Shown here piece by piece: positions 1-8,600 of a stretch of DNA of 61,394 nt. The notes beneath the pieces were generated by a model. It worked only from the letters and a program-made list of their open reading frames with translations, was not told where the DNA came from and ran no database searches. The DNA lies in contig NZ_SDVA01000017.1 in assembly GCF_004153545.1 (NCBI RefSeq), positions 1-61,394 on the forward strand. The letters are read 5' to 3'. Both the position numbers and the translations under genes were made by a program. Each line of letters begins with the position of its first letter. Positions within the stretch are counted from its first letter, which is position 1. This DNA is from Serinicoccus sediminis. GTDB lineage: Bacteria > Actinomycetota > Actinomycetes > Actinomycetales > Dermatophilaceae.

Positions 1-199
1 AGGCCAGGGTGAAGTCCAGCGTGGTGCCGTCGAGGGTGATCATCGCCGAGCCCGAGCCCGGGGCGTCGTTGACCGGGACCGGCTGCAGCTCACCCATGCC
101 CTCCCAGGCGCTCGAGGAGGCCAGGGCCGGGGCAGCGGTCATCATGAGCACGGCCGCACCGGCGGCCGGGACGGCGAGAAGCTTGCGAGAGAGGTTCAT
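1..199 (-). CDS. Secreted CHRD-like domain protein, partial (C-terminus outside window)
   Basis: The reading frame runs leftward from an ATG at 199 off the window edge, so only about 66 residues are visible. An AAGGA Shine-Dalgarno lies 9-10 bases before the ATG. The N-terminus is a signal peptide: basic start (MNLSRK), a hydrophobic Ala/Val/Leu stretch and an ALA cleavage site near residue 27. The mature start continues into a Gly/Ser-flanked ITLDGTTLDFTLA strand that looks like the opening of a CHRD domain, an extracellular beta-fold. CHRD identity rests on this short piece only; the signal peptide and start are firmer. Function is unknown. Confidence 0.55.
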   Translation of the reverse strand, partial: MNLSRKLLAVPAAGAAVLMMTAAPALASSSAWEGMGELQPVPVNDAPGSGSAMITLDGTTLDFTLA

Positions 200-226
200 C
201 GAGACATTCCTTCTGTTCAGCCCGCA

Positions 227-240
227 GCACGACGTCGTGC
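227..240. promoter_or_regulatory. 14-bp perfect palindrome upstream of the CHRD-like gene
   Basis: GCACGACGTCGTGC is a perfect palindrome 28 bp before the start at 199. A second inverted repeat, GCTTCC-CTGC-GGAAGC, lies at 258-273 and a T7 tract (A7 on the minus strand) at 330-336. These are the only structures I see in the 188-bp gap at 200-387. An operator or promoter role is inferred from position only. Confidence 0.3.
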
Positions 241-387
241 GCACCTACAGGCGGTGGGCTTCCCTGCGGAAGCAGGGCGTGCAGGAGGCATTCGGTGCCG
301 ACCGCCAGGGCGGATTGGACCGGATCGACTTTTTTTCTCAGCCTCTCGCCGAAGTCTCCCCGTGCGGTCCCGTCGTCGGGTCGGACC

Positions 388-582
388 TCAGGCGGGCGGG
401 TCGTGCGGCCCCGGCCCCTTCGGTGCCTCGGGCACCTGGTTCGGGTCGGGGTCGTCGCCGTGCCTCGCCGGGTCCGACGCGGGCGGCGGGCCCGGGCTCT
501 TGGGGCTCGTCGGGTCCTCCTGGGGCGCGGGGTCGGAGGGGCGGTCGGGCCGGTCCGGCTCGGTGCTGTCAGCGGTGCTCAT
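388..582 (-). CDS. Small Pro/Asp-rich hypothetical protein (64 aa)
   Basis: I place the start at the ATG at 582 because a strong GAGGAGG Shine-Dalgarno sits 7-8 bases upstream. The longer frame up to 684 has no such site. The product (MSTADSTEPDRPDRPSD...) is almost entirely Pro, Asp, Glu, Ser and Gly, with no hydrophobic segment. It is therefore predicted to be an intrinsically disordered acidic cytoplasmic protein. I do not recognise a family. The strong ribosome binding site is the main argument that it is translated, since low-complexity frames are common by chance at this GC content. Confidence 0.5.
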   Translation of the reverse strand: MSTADSTEPDRPDRPSDPAPQEDPTSPKSPGPPPASDPARHGDDPDPNQVPEAPKGPGPHDPPA

Positions 583-704
583 GGCGGATCCTCCTCGGAA
601 GGTGGTGTGGTGACCAGCACCTCCGACCGTACTCCCGCGCCCGCCGCGGCGCGGGTCCAACGGATCGCCGGGGCGGTGCGCCACGCCGTCCGTGGCGGAC
701 GGGC

Positions 705-710
705 TACGGT
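705..710 (+). promoter_or_regulatory. -10 box TACGGT placed for a leaderless amidase mRNA
   Basis: TACGGT ends 6 bases before the ATG at 717, so the expected transcription start is the A of the start codon. No Shine-Dalgarno precedes that ATG. The same arrangement recurs at eight other genes in this window. Confidence 0.45.
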
Positions 711-716
711 CACCCC

Positions 717-2090
717 ATGTCCCGCGACGCCGCCACCCTCGCCGCCGGGTATGCCGACGGCTCGCTCTCCCCGACCGACGTCGTGACGACGGTGCAGCGG
801 GTCGTCGACGAGCGGGAGCCGCAGCTCAACGCGCTGGCGGTCCGCGACGACGTCGACGGCACGCTCGAGCAGGCGTCGGCGTCGGCGCGCCGCTGGGAGC
901 AGGGGCGGCCGCTCGGCCCGCTGGACGGGGTGCCGCTCACCCTCAAGGAGAACCTCGCCCGGGCCGGGGTGCCGATGACGATGGGCTGCGCCGGCGTCAC
1001 GCCGGTCGTGCCCGAGGTCGACTCCCCGGTCGCCCGCCGCTGCCGCGAGGCCGGCCTCGTCGTCCTCGGGTCCACCGTCATGCCGGACTGGGGCATGCTC
1101 TCCTCAGGCGTGTCGAGCCGCCACGGCATCACCCGCTCGCCCCTGGACCCGGCCTGGACGACGGGCGGCTCGAGCTCGGGCGCGGGTGCGGCCGCGGCCG
1201 GTGGCTACGGCCCCCTGCACGTCGGCACCGACATCGGTGGCTCCATCCGCCTGCCCGGCACCTGGCTCGGGTTGGCCACGCTCAAGCCCAGCGCCGGGCG
1301 CATCCCGCTGCACGCGCCCTATCTGGGCCGGGTCGCCGGGCCCATGGCCCGCAGCGCCCGCGACTGCGCCCTGCTCATGTCGGTGCTCGCCGGCCCCGAC
1401 GCGGTGGACTGGACCTCGCTGCCGGACCAGCCGGTCGGGTGGGACGACCTGGACCTCGACGTCACCGGCCTGCGGGTCGCCGTCTGGACGCGGGCGGGGT
1501 ATGGCGTGGAGCCCGACCCCGAGGTCGTCGCCGCGGTGGACCGCGCGGCCGGGTGGCTGGAGGACGCGGGCGCCAGGGTCGTCCGGGTCGGGCCGTGGCT
1601 GACCCAGGACCTGCTGGACGGGGTCAACCGGTTCTGGCAGGCGCGGTCGTGGGCGGACTTCGCCCGACTCGACCCCTCGGCACAGGGTCGGGTGCTGCCG
1701 TTCATCGCGGACTGGGTGGCCCGGGCACGTGACCTCACGGGCACCGAGGTGATGGACGCCTACCACTGCTTCGCCGAGGTGCAGGCCCGGACGGTCGCCG
1801 CATGGGCGGCCGCCGGCGACCCGGACGTCCTGCTCTCGCCGGTCGCGCCCGGCGTGGCCTTCCCTGCAGAGCAGCCGATGCCCTACCCGGACGGGGATCG
1901 CGGCATGTGGCACATCAACTTCACCGTGCCCTGGAACATGACCGGTCAGCCCGCCGGGACCGTCGACGTCGACCGCACCCGCGAGGGCAAGCCGGTCGGC
2001 GTGCAGGTGGTGGGCCGCGCCTTCGACGACCTCGGGGTGCTCCGGGCGATGCACCGGCTGGAGGAGGCCCGGGACCGCGCGGCCGGGTGA
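717..2090 (+). CDS. Amidase signature family hydrolase (457 aa)
   Basis: The Ser-cisSer-Lys triad of the amidase signature family is visible: Lys77 in LTLKENL, the Gly/Ser-rich GGSSSGAGAAAAGG loop near residues 150-163 (cis-Ser), and nucleophile Ser176 in GTDIGGSIRLPG. The length of 457 aa suits a stand-alone amidase. Family members hydrolyse carboxamides (simple amides, nicotinamide-like substrates, peptide amides) or form GatA; with no GatB/GatC nearby, GatA is unlikely. The start at 717 agrees with the start of the homologous region and the -10 box; an open frame extends further upstream but is low-complexity. It faces the glycosyltransferase operon, which ends 68 bp away. Substrate cannot be read from the sequence. 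Confidence 0.85.
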   Translation: MSRDAATLAAGYADGSLSPTDVVTTVQRVVDEREPQLNALAVRDDVDGTLEQASASARRWEQGRPLGPLDGVPLTLKENLARAGVPMTMGCAGVTPVVPEVDSPVARRCREAGLVVLGSTVMPDWGMLSSGVSSRHGITRSPLDPAWTTGGSSSGAGAAAAGGYGPLHVGTDIGGSIRLPGTWLGLATLKPSAGRIPLHAPYLGRVAGPMARSARDCALLMSVLAGPDAVDWTSLPDQPVGWDDLDLDVTGLRVAVWTRAGYGVEPDPEVVAAVDRAAGWLEDAGARVVRVGPWLTQDLLDGVNRFWQARSWADFARLDPSAQGRVLPFIADWVARARDLTGTEVMDAYHCFAEVQARTVAAWAAAGDPDVLLSPVAPGVAFPAEQPMPYPDGDRGMWHINFTVPWNMTGQPAGTVDVDRTREGKPVGVQVVGRAFDDLGVLRAMHRLEEARDRAAG

Positions 2091-2157
2091 CCGATGCGGC
2101 CGGGCGACCTCGGGCGGGCAGATGCCCCGGGTGACCGGGTGACCTCGGGCGGCCCCG

Positions 2158-4542
2158 TCAGGGGTGGGAGGCCCGCCAGTGCTCGACCACCACGTCCGGC
2201 GGGACGGTCTCGACCTCGGAGGCCGGCAGCCAGCGCGGCGCCGGGTGCCCACCCTGCAGCCGGGCCAGGCCCCGCCGCCGGGTCACCGACACCTGCACGC
2301 CGCTGGCCGGGTCGTCGGTGCACCGCCGGCCGGGCGGTCCGGTGACGTCCACGTGCTGCGGCCATGGGTCCCACGGGAGGCGACGCACCCACACCGGGCG
2401 CCCGACCCGCAGCTCGGCGCGGGCCCGGGCCAGCACCTCGGTCGGCGCCCGGCCGAGGTGGATCCGGGGGTCCGGTGGCAGGTCGCGGAGGGCGTCCTCG
2501 TGCAGGGAGGCCTCACCACGGGTGCTGCCGTCCCCGTCCGGCACGTCCAGGTCGCCGCCGACCCGGTCGAGCAGCCATACCCCGACGTCGCCCTGCCGCA
2601 GGACCGACTCCACGGCGAGCACGACCTGGCCGCGGGTCCAGCCCCCGACGTCCAGGGTGACGACGACGTCCGGCTGGGGGTGCGCCCACCCGCGGCCGCG
2701 CACCAGCGGGTGGGGCAGCAGCCCGGCCAGGCGGGCCGTCTCGGCGTTCTTGACCCCGGCCAGCCCGGCCCCGGTGGCGTCGGTCCGGCCGGCGACGTCG
2801 GGTCCGTCGTGCCAGGCGACGGCCCCCGGCACGTGCCGGAGCCGCGCCCCCGCCAGCCAGCACCGCCACGCGAACTCCCAGTCCTCCCCGCCGTAGCCGG
2901 TGATCCGCCCGTCGAACCCGCCGACGGCGTCGAGCACCGCGCGGGACACCCCGAGGACGGCGCCGATGACGAAGCGGAAGGACGCGTCATCGGCGGCCCG
3001 CAGGTCCTGGGTCCGGGCATAGCCGTCGGCCAGCCAGCCGGGGGACGGGAGCTCGTCGACCGGTGGCCACGGGGCCCCACCCCTCAGGTCGGCGTGCCGG
3101 CGGCGGCCGACCGCGAGGGTGGGCCCGTCCAGGCAGACCTGCTGCAGCGCCGCGACGTAGCCGTCCTCGGGCACCGTGTCGCCGTCGAGCAGGACGACCA
3201 CCCTCCCGGTGGTGGCCCCGATCCCGAGGTTGCGGGCGGCGGCGAGCCGGAAACCCTCGTCGGGCTGCCGCCGCAGCCGGACCCGGCCCAGCGACCCCTG
3301 CGCGGTGGGCAGGACCGGCGGGTGCGGGGAGCCGTCGTCCGCCACGACGAGCTCCAGACCGCCGTGGACACCGGTCTGGGCGGCCAGTCGCCGGACGAGG
3401 AGGTCGAGCAGCTCCTGGTCGCGGTAGTAGGGCACGACCACCGAGACGGCCGGTTCCCGGGCCTGCTCGGCCAGCTCCCGGCCGGCCTCCTGCCAGGACG
3501 GCCCCAGCCGGACGTCCCCGCCCAGCCAGGTGCTCTCCGGCCGGTCCGGGGCGGCCGCGACGGCGAGGGCGTCGGCCAGCGTGACGGAGAGCTCGTCCGG
3601 CGCCACGACGTGCAGCGTCCCCGGCAGCCGGCCGGCGAGCTCGCGGACGTAGCGCGAGCCCACGACCACCGGCCGGCGCCCCGCCGCCAGCCAGGTCGCG
3701 ATGGACCCGGACGCGGACACGTGACGGTGCGCCGCCACCGGCACCGTCGCCGCGGCGAGCAGGCCGGGCAGCTGGTCGTCGGGGACGTAGCCGGTCGCCC
3801 GCCAGCTCACCCCCGCACCGCGGGCCCGCGCGGACAGCTGCTCCAGCAGGTCCTCGTGGCCCTGCGAGGCGCCGCCGAGGTTGACCACCTCGACGGCCCG
3901 GCCCGCCAGCCGTGGGTCGAGGGCGGCCCGCCCGGCGGCGTCGACGACCTCCTCCAGCCCCTTGCCGGGGTAGACGAAGCCGAGGGTGACGACGGAGAGG
4001 GTCGGCGACGCGGCGCCCTCCCCCGCGGGTGGGGCGGCCCCCTCCCCCGGGGGCGGCAGGGCGCCCGGGTCCGGCTCGACGGGCAGCGGCACCACCCGGG
4101 TCCGCCCCAGCACCGCGCCGGCGACGTCCGGTCGGGCCCAGCGCAGCGCGGCCTCCAGGAGGAGGCGCTCGTGCCGGCTGGCCACGACGACCGCGTCCGC
4201 CGAGGCGGCGAGCCCGGCGTAGAGCTCGCTGCGCGCCGTGCGGTGCCGTCCGTCGGAGCGCTGCGGCAGGTCGTGCAGCACGACCGTCACCCGGGCGGCC
4301 CCGCGCATCACGCGGCGCCACGCGTCGAGCGCGCGGTCCGGGGAGGCGGCCAGGACCCGGTCGGTGACCTGGACGACCACGACCCGTCCGGCGACGGCAC
4401 CCTCCGCGAGCGCGTCGAGGCGGTCGCACCGCAGGAGCTCGACCTCCCCGAGGTGGGGGTGCACGCCGAGGGCGTGCCGCACGACGCCGTGCCCCTCCGG
4501 TCCCGGCACGAGATGGACCAGCGGCAGGGTCACCCGCGCCAT
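2158..4542 (-). CDS. Bifunctional glycosyltransferase, GT4-like plus GT2 domains (794 aa)
   Basis: Two glycosyltransferase modules lie in one chain. Residues about 1-370 resemble a GT-B retaining enzyme, with TLGFVYPGKGLEEVVDAA followed by SASGSIATWLAAGRRPVV in the donor-binding half. From about residue 375 (VSVVVPYYRDQELLDLLV) a GT-A family 2 domain begins, with ADDGSPHP, VVVLLDGDTVPEDGY (DxD-type metal site) and the galactosyltransferase-like GGEDWEFAWR. The last ~150 residues are variable. The ATG at 4542 overlaps the upstream gene's stop by 13 bp (ATGGCGCGGGTGA), so it is the last gene of a coupled operon. The role is inferred to be assembly of a cell-surface or secreted polysaccharide; the sugars are unknown. 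Confidence 0.8.
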   Translation of the reverse strand: MARVTLPLVHLVPGPEGHGVVRHALGVHPHLGEVELLRCDRLDALAEGAVAGRVVVVQVTDRVLAASPDRALDAWRRVMRGAARVTVVLHDLPQRSDGRHRTARSELYAGLAASADAVVVASRHERLLLEAALRWARPDVAGAVLGRTRVVPLPVEPDPGALPPPGEGAAPPAGEGAASPTLSVVTLGFVYPGKGLEEVVDAAGRAALDPRLAGRAVEVVNLGGASQGHEDLLEQLSARARGAGVSWRATGYVPDDQLPGLLAAATVPVAAHRHVSASGSIATWLAAGRRPVVVGSRYVRELAGRLPGTLHVVAPDELSVTLADALAVAAAPDRPESTWLGGDVRLGPSWQEAGRELAEQAREPAVSVVVPYYRDQELLDLLVRRLAAQTGVHGGLELVVADDGSPHPPVLPTAQGSLGRVRLRRQPDEGFRLAAARNLGIGATTGRVVVLLDGDTVPEDGYVAALQQVCLDGPTLAVGRRRHADLRGGAPWPPVDELPSPGWLADGYARTQDLRAADDASFRFVIGAVLGVSRAVLDAVGGFDGRITGYGGEDWEFAWRCWLAGARLRHVPGAVAWHDGPDVAGRTDATGAGLAGVKNAETARLAGLLPHPLVRGRGWAHPQPDVVVTLDVGGWTRGQVVLAVESVLRQGDVGVWLLDRVGGDLDVPDGDGSTRGEASLHEDALRDLPPDPRIHLGRAPTEVLARARAELRVGRPVWVRRLPWDPWPQHVDVTGPPGRRCTDDPASGVQVSVTRRRGLARLQGGHPAPRWLPASEVETVPPDVVVEHWRASHP

Positions 4543-5441
4543 CCCCACCGCCGCAGCAGGTCCCCCTTCTTGTCCAGGCCGACCTCGACCACGCGGGGGT
4601 TCCGGGCGTAGAACTCGAGGTGGGCCTCGCCCACCTCCTCGTCGCCGAGCCGGCGGCCGTCGACCAGCCAGCCCTCGCGGGGCTCCCCGGGCAGGTCGAG
4701 CGCCTCCAGCACGCCGGGGCGCAGAGGGGTCGCCACCGAGGCCAGCAGCGTCCGCCCGGGGTCGTGCACGGCGTCCCCCGACCCCGGTCGGACCTCGTCG
4801 AGGACGCGCTGCGCCAGCGTGAGGAGCACGGTGTTGCCGGGGTGGTCCACGGTCCAGCCCGCGTCCGCACCGGCGGCCCGGACGACGTCGCTGATCCGCA
4901 GGCTGCCCTGGTCCCGCTCGCGACGTTCCAGCTCGGCCAGCGAGGCGTCCGCCACCTCCCGCACCAGCGGGGCCGGTGGCTCCCACGGCCCGCTCCAGCC
5001 GGCGGCCAGACCCAGGCGGCGCACGTCGTGGTAGGGCACCACGGGGGGGTCCTCCACGTCGGGGTGACGCACCAGCACCTGCTCGGGGTAGAGCCCGGTG
5101 AAGAAGTAGTTCGGCGCACGCACCAGCCGTGCCTGCGACCCCGTCCGGGCCGCGACCTGGGAGGTGCCGAGCGGCATACCCCGGTAGTCGTCACCGACCG
5201 CCTGGGCGACGAGCACGTCGACCCACGCCAGGACGCGGTCCAGGTGCGGCAGGTCCGGCTCCTCGAGCTCGTGCACCGGCGGCATCCGGACGCTGTCGAC
5301 CACGCCCGCCGTGTCGAGGGCCACCCGCAGCGCCTCGGCCTGGCAGTTGCCGAAGACGGCCAGGCGCGGGCGCCCGGTGCCGGGCAGGTCGTCCAGGCCG
5401 TAGAAGCCGCCGTAGTGGCGGCGCCGTCCGTCGTCGCTCAT
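4530..5441 (-). CDS. WcbI-type polysaccharide biosynthesis putative acetyltransferase (303 aa)
   Basis: The N-terminus carries RLAVFGNCQAEALR, the hallmark of the WcbI family, whose founding member acts in capsule biosynthesis in Burkholderia and is thought to be an acetyltransferase. The family has an alpha/beta sulfotransferase-like fold with conserved Cys and Gln in the GNCQ loop; VRAPNYFFTGLYPE is a second conserved-looking stretch. The start at 5441 has a GGAGG site 8 bases upstream and an ATGA overlap with the previous gene. Lying among glycosyltransferases, it probably acylates the glycan they build. The C-terminal 60 residues show nothing diagnostic. Confidence 0.75.
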   Translation of the reverse strand: MSDDGRRRHYGGFYGLDDLPGTGRPRLAVFGNCQAEALRVALDTAGVVDSVRMPPVHELEEPDLPHLDRVLAWVDVLVAQAVGDDYRGMPLGTSQVAARTGSQARLVRAPNYFFTGLYPEQVLVRHPDVEDPPVVPYHDVRRLGLAAGWSGPWEPPAPLVREVADASLAELERRERDQGSLRISDVVRAAGADAGWTVDHPGNTVLLTLAQRVLDEVRPGSGDAVHDPGRTLLASVATPLRPGVLEALDLPGEPREGWLVDGRRLGDEEVGEAHLEFYARNPRVVEVGLDKKGDLLRRWGWRG

Positions 5442-6556
5442 GCGGGGTTCCTCCCGTCGATCCGCCGGCCAGCGAGCACTCCGGTATACACCTGCGCGTG
5501 CCGGCGCGCCAGCTCGGCCCGCTGCGCCGACCGGGCCGCGCGGCCGGGCCGGGCGGGTGGCCCGGCCGCGGTCCGCCCGAGCAGGTCGAGGAGGTGCTCC
5601 GGCGAGGGCGCCCGGTCGGGGGCCCCCCAGACCTGCAGCACGCCCTCCCCCTGCTCTGCCAGGTGGCCGACCCGGGGGGCGAGCACCCAGGTGCCCAGGT
5701 CCCGGCAGGCCTCGACCCAGCCGGAGTGGGTGGCCCAGGCGTAGGGCAGCACCGACACGTCCAGGCCCTGCAGGTAGGCCCAGAGCTGGTCGTCGTCCAG
5801 GCGTGGGCCCACGAGCGCCTCCACCCCCGCGGGCGGGTCGTCGAGCAGGCCCCGCAGCAGGGTGGCCAGGGGTTCGTCGTAGCGCGGGAAGTCCGGGTCC
5901 AGCACGTCGGCGTGCGCCCGGACCTCGAGCACGGCCGGGCGGCCGGTGCGGGCGGGCAGCTGCGGCAGGGCGTCGAGGAGGGCCGGCAGGACGCGCATCG
6001 GCTCGAGGTTGGTGCGCAGGCTCTTGAGGTGCAGGCCGATCCGCAGCTCGGGGTGGGGAGGGCGGGGCGCGTCGAGCAGCTCCAGCGGCGCGACGTGCGG
6101 GTGCGGGAGCACCATCGGCCGTCGGCCGTGCTCCTCCTCCACGCGGCGTGCCGCCCCGTCGCTGAGGGTGAGGAGCGCGTCGGCCCGCTCGACCAGCAGG
6201 GCCAGCTGGCCCCGGTGGTGGGCCTGGTCGCGCAGGTGGGGGTGGTCGACGTCGTGGACCGTGTGCACGAGCGGGAGGCCCACGTCGGCCAGGGCGTCCA
6301 GCCAGTCGTGCAGCTCGGGCAGGCTGCGCCCCTCGGCACCGAAGTGCAGGTGCAGCACGTCCTGCTCCCGGGCGTGCTCGCGCACCCACCCCTCCTCCAG
6401 GGCGGGGTGCGGCCACCACTGGCCGGGCGGCGCCCCGGGGACCGGTGGGTCGTCCAGCACGACGACCTCGGCCGACGACCCGCTCCCGGGCACCGGTCGC
6501 AGGTGCTCGACGTAGGTGTGCGCGGCCGGGACGTGCCGCACCCGCAGGCGGGTCAC
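5438..6556 (-). CDS. GT4-like glycosyltransferase (372 aa)
   Basis: The order of motifs fits a GT-B glycosyltransferase: an N-terminal acceptor half with DVLHLHFGAE and LPLVHTVHDVDHPH, then a donor half ending with LDVSVLPYAWATHSGWVEA, the place where GT4 enzymes carry the nucleotide-sugar-binding EGF motif. Here the canonical E-x7-E is weak, so I call the family with caution. It starts at GTG 6556, which overlaps the preceding stop (GTGA), and ends in an ATGA overlap with the WcbI-type gene. It belongs to the six-gene operon 9844-2158. Donor and acceptor are not predictable. Confidence 0.7.
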   Translation of the reverse strand: MTRLRVRHVPAAHTYVEHLRPVPGSGSSAEVVVLDDPPVPGAPPGQWWPHPALEEGWVREHAREQDVLHLHFGAEGRSLPELHDWLDALADVGLPLVHTVHDVDHPHLRDQAHHRGQLALLVERADALLTLSDGAARRVEEEHGRRPMVLPHPHVAPLELLDAPRPPHPELRIGLHLKSLRTNLEPMRVLPALLDALPQLPARTGRPAVLEVRAHADVLDPDFPRYDEPLATLLRGLLDDPPAGVEALVGPRLDDDQLWAYLQGLDVSVLPYAWATHSGWVEACRDLGTWVLAPRVGHLAEQGEGVLQVWGAPDRAPSPEHLLDLLGRTAAGPPARPGRAARSAQRAELARRHAQVYTGVLAGRRIDGRNPA

Positions 6557-7458
6557 GTGGTCACCACCCAGCGTCCGTCCGGGTCCTGGTGGGCCAGGCC
6601 CAGCTGACGGAAGGCCTCGAGCCACCCCTGCATCGGCCACCAGCCCCACCGCTCGGCGAAGACCCCGGCGTTGCGCACCACGGAGTCCAGGTGGGCCACC
6701 GGCGGGGATGACGAGGCGTGGTGCTGGTGGTAGGCCGTGGCCCCGCCGACCCACACGAGGGAGCCGCCCCGGTGGCCCAGCAGCTGGGCGAAGTCGGTGT
6801 CCTCCCCGCCGTAGCCGACGTAGTCCGTGCAGAAGCCCCCGACGGACTGCAGGTCGCGCGCGGTCATGGCGAAGCTCAGCGACCAGAACCTCGTCAGGTC
6901 CGGTTCCGGACGCTGCTCGCCCTCGGCCAGCCGCACCCGGTCCGGCCGGTGCTCGCCGAGGCGGGCCAGGTCCTGCAGGTCCGCCCACCCCTGCGGTCGG
7001 GGCGGCAGGTAGGCCACGTCGCCACCCAGGACCAGGGGCTCGGGGTACGGGTGCGGGGCGGCCAGCGCCGCGGCATACGTCTGCACCGTGCCCGGGCCGG
7101 GTATGCAGTCCACGTCGAGGAAGACGAGGGTCCGCGCACCGTGCTCGACGGCGGCCCGCGCCGCGGTGTTGCGGGCGTGGGCCAGCGGCAGGCCCCGCGG
7201 GTCGCGGTCCACCTCGACGACGACCAGCCGTGGGGTGGTGGCCGGCGCCTGCGCGTCGTCGTCGTGGTCGGTCGCCCGGGCGCCGGGGCGGGTGAGCGAC
7301 GCCGCCCAGGCCTCGCGGGCCACGGTGGCCAGGTCGGGGTCGTCCATCGCGGCCACGACGTGCAGGTCGGGCCGGCGGGACCCGGCGGCGAGCCCGGCGA
7401 TCTGGCCGCGCAGGTGGTCGTGGCGTCCGTGGGCCAGGGTGAGGACGGCGACGCTCAC
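6553..7458 (-). CDS. Family 2 glycosyltransferase with galactosyltransferase-type C-terminus (301 aa)
   Basis: VSVAVLTLAHGRHDHLRGQI begins a classic GT2 nucleotide-binding fold. LVFLDVDCIPGPG supplies the DxD-like metal site, and GYGGEDTDFAQLLGHRGG matches the Glyco_transf_7C pattern that closes galactosyltransferase-like GT2 enzymes. The GTG start at 7458 overlaps the previous stop by GTGA and has AGGAG upstream; the longer frame to 7599 is rejected because it would overlap the neighbour by about 140 bp. It is paralogous in its C-terminal motif to the second half of the 794-aa fusion at 2158-4542. Confidence 0.8.
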   Translation of the reverse strand: MSVAVLTLAHGRHDHLRGQIAGLAAGSRRPDLHVVAAMDDPDLATVAREAWAASLTRPGARATDHDDDAQAPATTPRLVVVEVDRDPRGLPLAHARNTAARAAVEHGARTLVFLDVDCIPGPGTVQTYAAALAAPHPYPEPLVLGGDVAYLPPRPQGWADLQDLARLGEHRPDRVRLAEGEQRPEPDLTRFWSLSFAMTARDLQSVGGFCTDYVGYGGEDTDFAQLLGHRGGSLVWVGGATAYHQHHASSSPPVAHLDSVVRNAGVFAERWGWWPMQGWLEAFRQLGLAHQDPDGRWVVTT

Positions 7459-8600
7459 GCCCAGCGCTCCTGCGCCCGGTGCCCGGCGGACCGAGTCTCC
7501 CCGGTCGTCCGCGCAGGCGTGGCCGGGGCGAAGGAGTCGGCCAGGTCGTCGAGGTGCCCGGCAGCGACCCCGGCGGCGTCCTCCCCCCAGCGCGACCATC
7601 CCTGCCCACCCAGGCCGCGGGCATGGGACAGCAGCTCAGGCCACCGTCCGGCCGCCGGCCACCCGTGCCCGGTGGCGGCGAGCCCGAGGCGGGCCAGGGC
7701 CTCGGCGGTCGCCGTCTGCTCGTCGAAGGGGCGGGGCTGCGCCAGCACCACCGCCGGGCGGCGGGCCAGGGCGACGTCGGCCACCGCCCCCTGGCCGGCG
7801 TGACAGACGACGACGTCGGCCTCGGCCAGGTCCGCCAGCAGGTCCGGGGAGGACGGGTGCCCGCCGCCGCGGACCTCCCACGTCCACCCCGGGGTCGCCG
7901 CACGGGCCTCCTCGAGCTGCTCGGGCCGCAGCGGGTCGCCACCGGCCCCCCACAGCACGAGCACCCGACCTCCACCGGTCGCGCCCGGCTCTCGGGCCGG
8001 GGCGTCGTCCCGCGAGGACTCGAGGCCCGGGTCGGTGTCGACCCACGGCCCGGGGGCCGGGACGTCGCCCCCCGCCGGCGCGTCGGCGAGCGCGCTGATG
8101 CCCCCGACCTCCCAGGTCTTGTCCCGCCACCGGTCCGGCCAGTCAGGTCGCGGGTGGGCGCCCGGGGGCCAGGGGGCCAGGATGGCCTCGGCCACGTCGT
8201 AGGCGAGCGCGTGCACCGCGTCGGTGCGCCGGCCGGGCATACCCCCCACCACCACGGGTACCCCGCACAACCGGGCGAGCAGGCTGACCTCGACCGACAC
8301 GTCGACGACGAGCAGCTCGGGGCGCGCCAGCTCGAGCCAGGCGAGGAGCTGACGGTGCCGCCGCAGCAGACCCTCGTGGTGCAGCGGCGCCCAGTGCAGC
8401 ACGTCCCGGGCCGTGACGTCGGCGCCCTCGGGGTCCACCGCGGGGTGGTCGTCCCGAGCGAGCTCGACCCAGGCGCCCGGCCAGCCCTCGGGGGCGGGGC
8501 CGCTCCCCAGGCCGGTGACCGGGTGCCGGGTGCGCCGGGCCACGGCCGTGGCCCGGCGCCGGTGGCCCGACCCCTGGTGGTGCAGGTAGTACCCGATCAC
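7455..8600 (-). CDS. MurG/UGT-like glycosyltransferase (381 aa)
   Basis: The protein opens with VIGYYLHHQGSGHRRRATA, the Gly-rich acceptor-side loop seen in GT28/MGT enzymes. The C-terminal half has VVCHAGQGAVADVALARRP and PRPFDEQTATAEALARLG, equivalent to the HAGxGT donor-binding segment and the FDEQ stretch of MurG-like enzymes. The GTG start at 8600 overlaps the upstream stop by GTGA. It is a soluble or membrane-peripheral GT-B enzyme. It lies second in the glycan operon. MurG itself is unlikely because the context is not a division/cell-wall cluster. Confidence 0.75.
   Translation of the reverse strand: MIGYYLHHQGSGHRRRATAVARRTRHPVTGLGSGPAPEGWPGAWVELARDDHPAVDPEGADVTARDVLHWAPLHHEGLLRRHRQLLAWLELARPELLVVDVSVEVSLLARLCGVPVVVGGMPGRRTDAVHALAYDVAEAILAPWPPGAHPRPDWPDRWRDKTWEVGGISALADAPAGGDVPAPGPWVDTDPGLESSRDDAPAREPGATGGGRVLVLWGAGGDPLRPEQLEEARAATPGWTWEVRGGGHPSSPDLLADLAEADVVVCHAGQGAVADVALARRPAVVLAQPRPFDEQTATAEALARLGLAATGHGWPAAGRWPELLSHARGLGGQGWSRWGEDAAGVAAGHLDDLADSFAPATPARTTGETRSAGHRAQERWA

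Noticed and set aside
330-336. T7 tract as an intrinsic terminator
   Set aside because: No stable GC hairpin immediately precedes it, and no plus-strand gene ends there.
9-716. N-terminal extension of the amidase frame to position 9
   Set aside because: The extra 236 residues are low-complexity, overlap two minus-strand genes with ribosome sites, and the amidase fold begins at 717.
2106-2152. 12-bp direct repeat GACCTCGGGCGG between amidase and glycan operon
   Set aside because: Two short copies in low-complexity GC-rich sequence are easily explained by chance.
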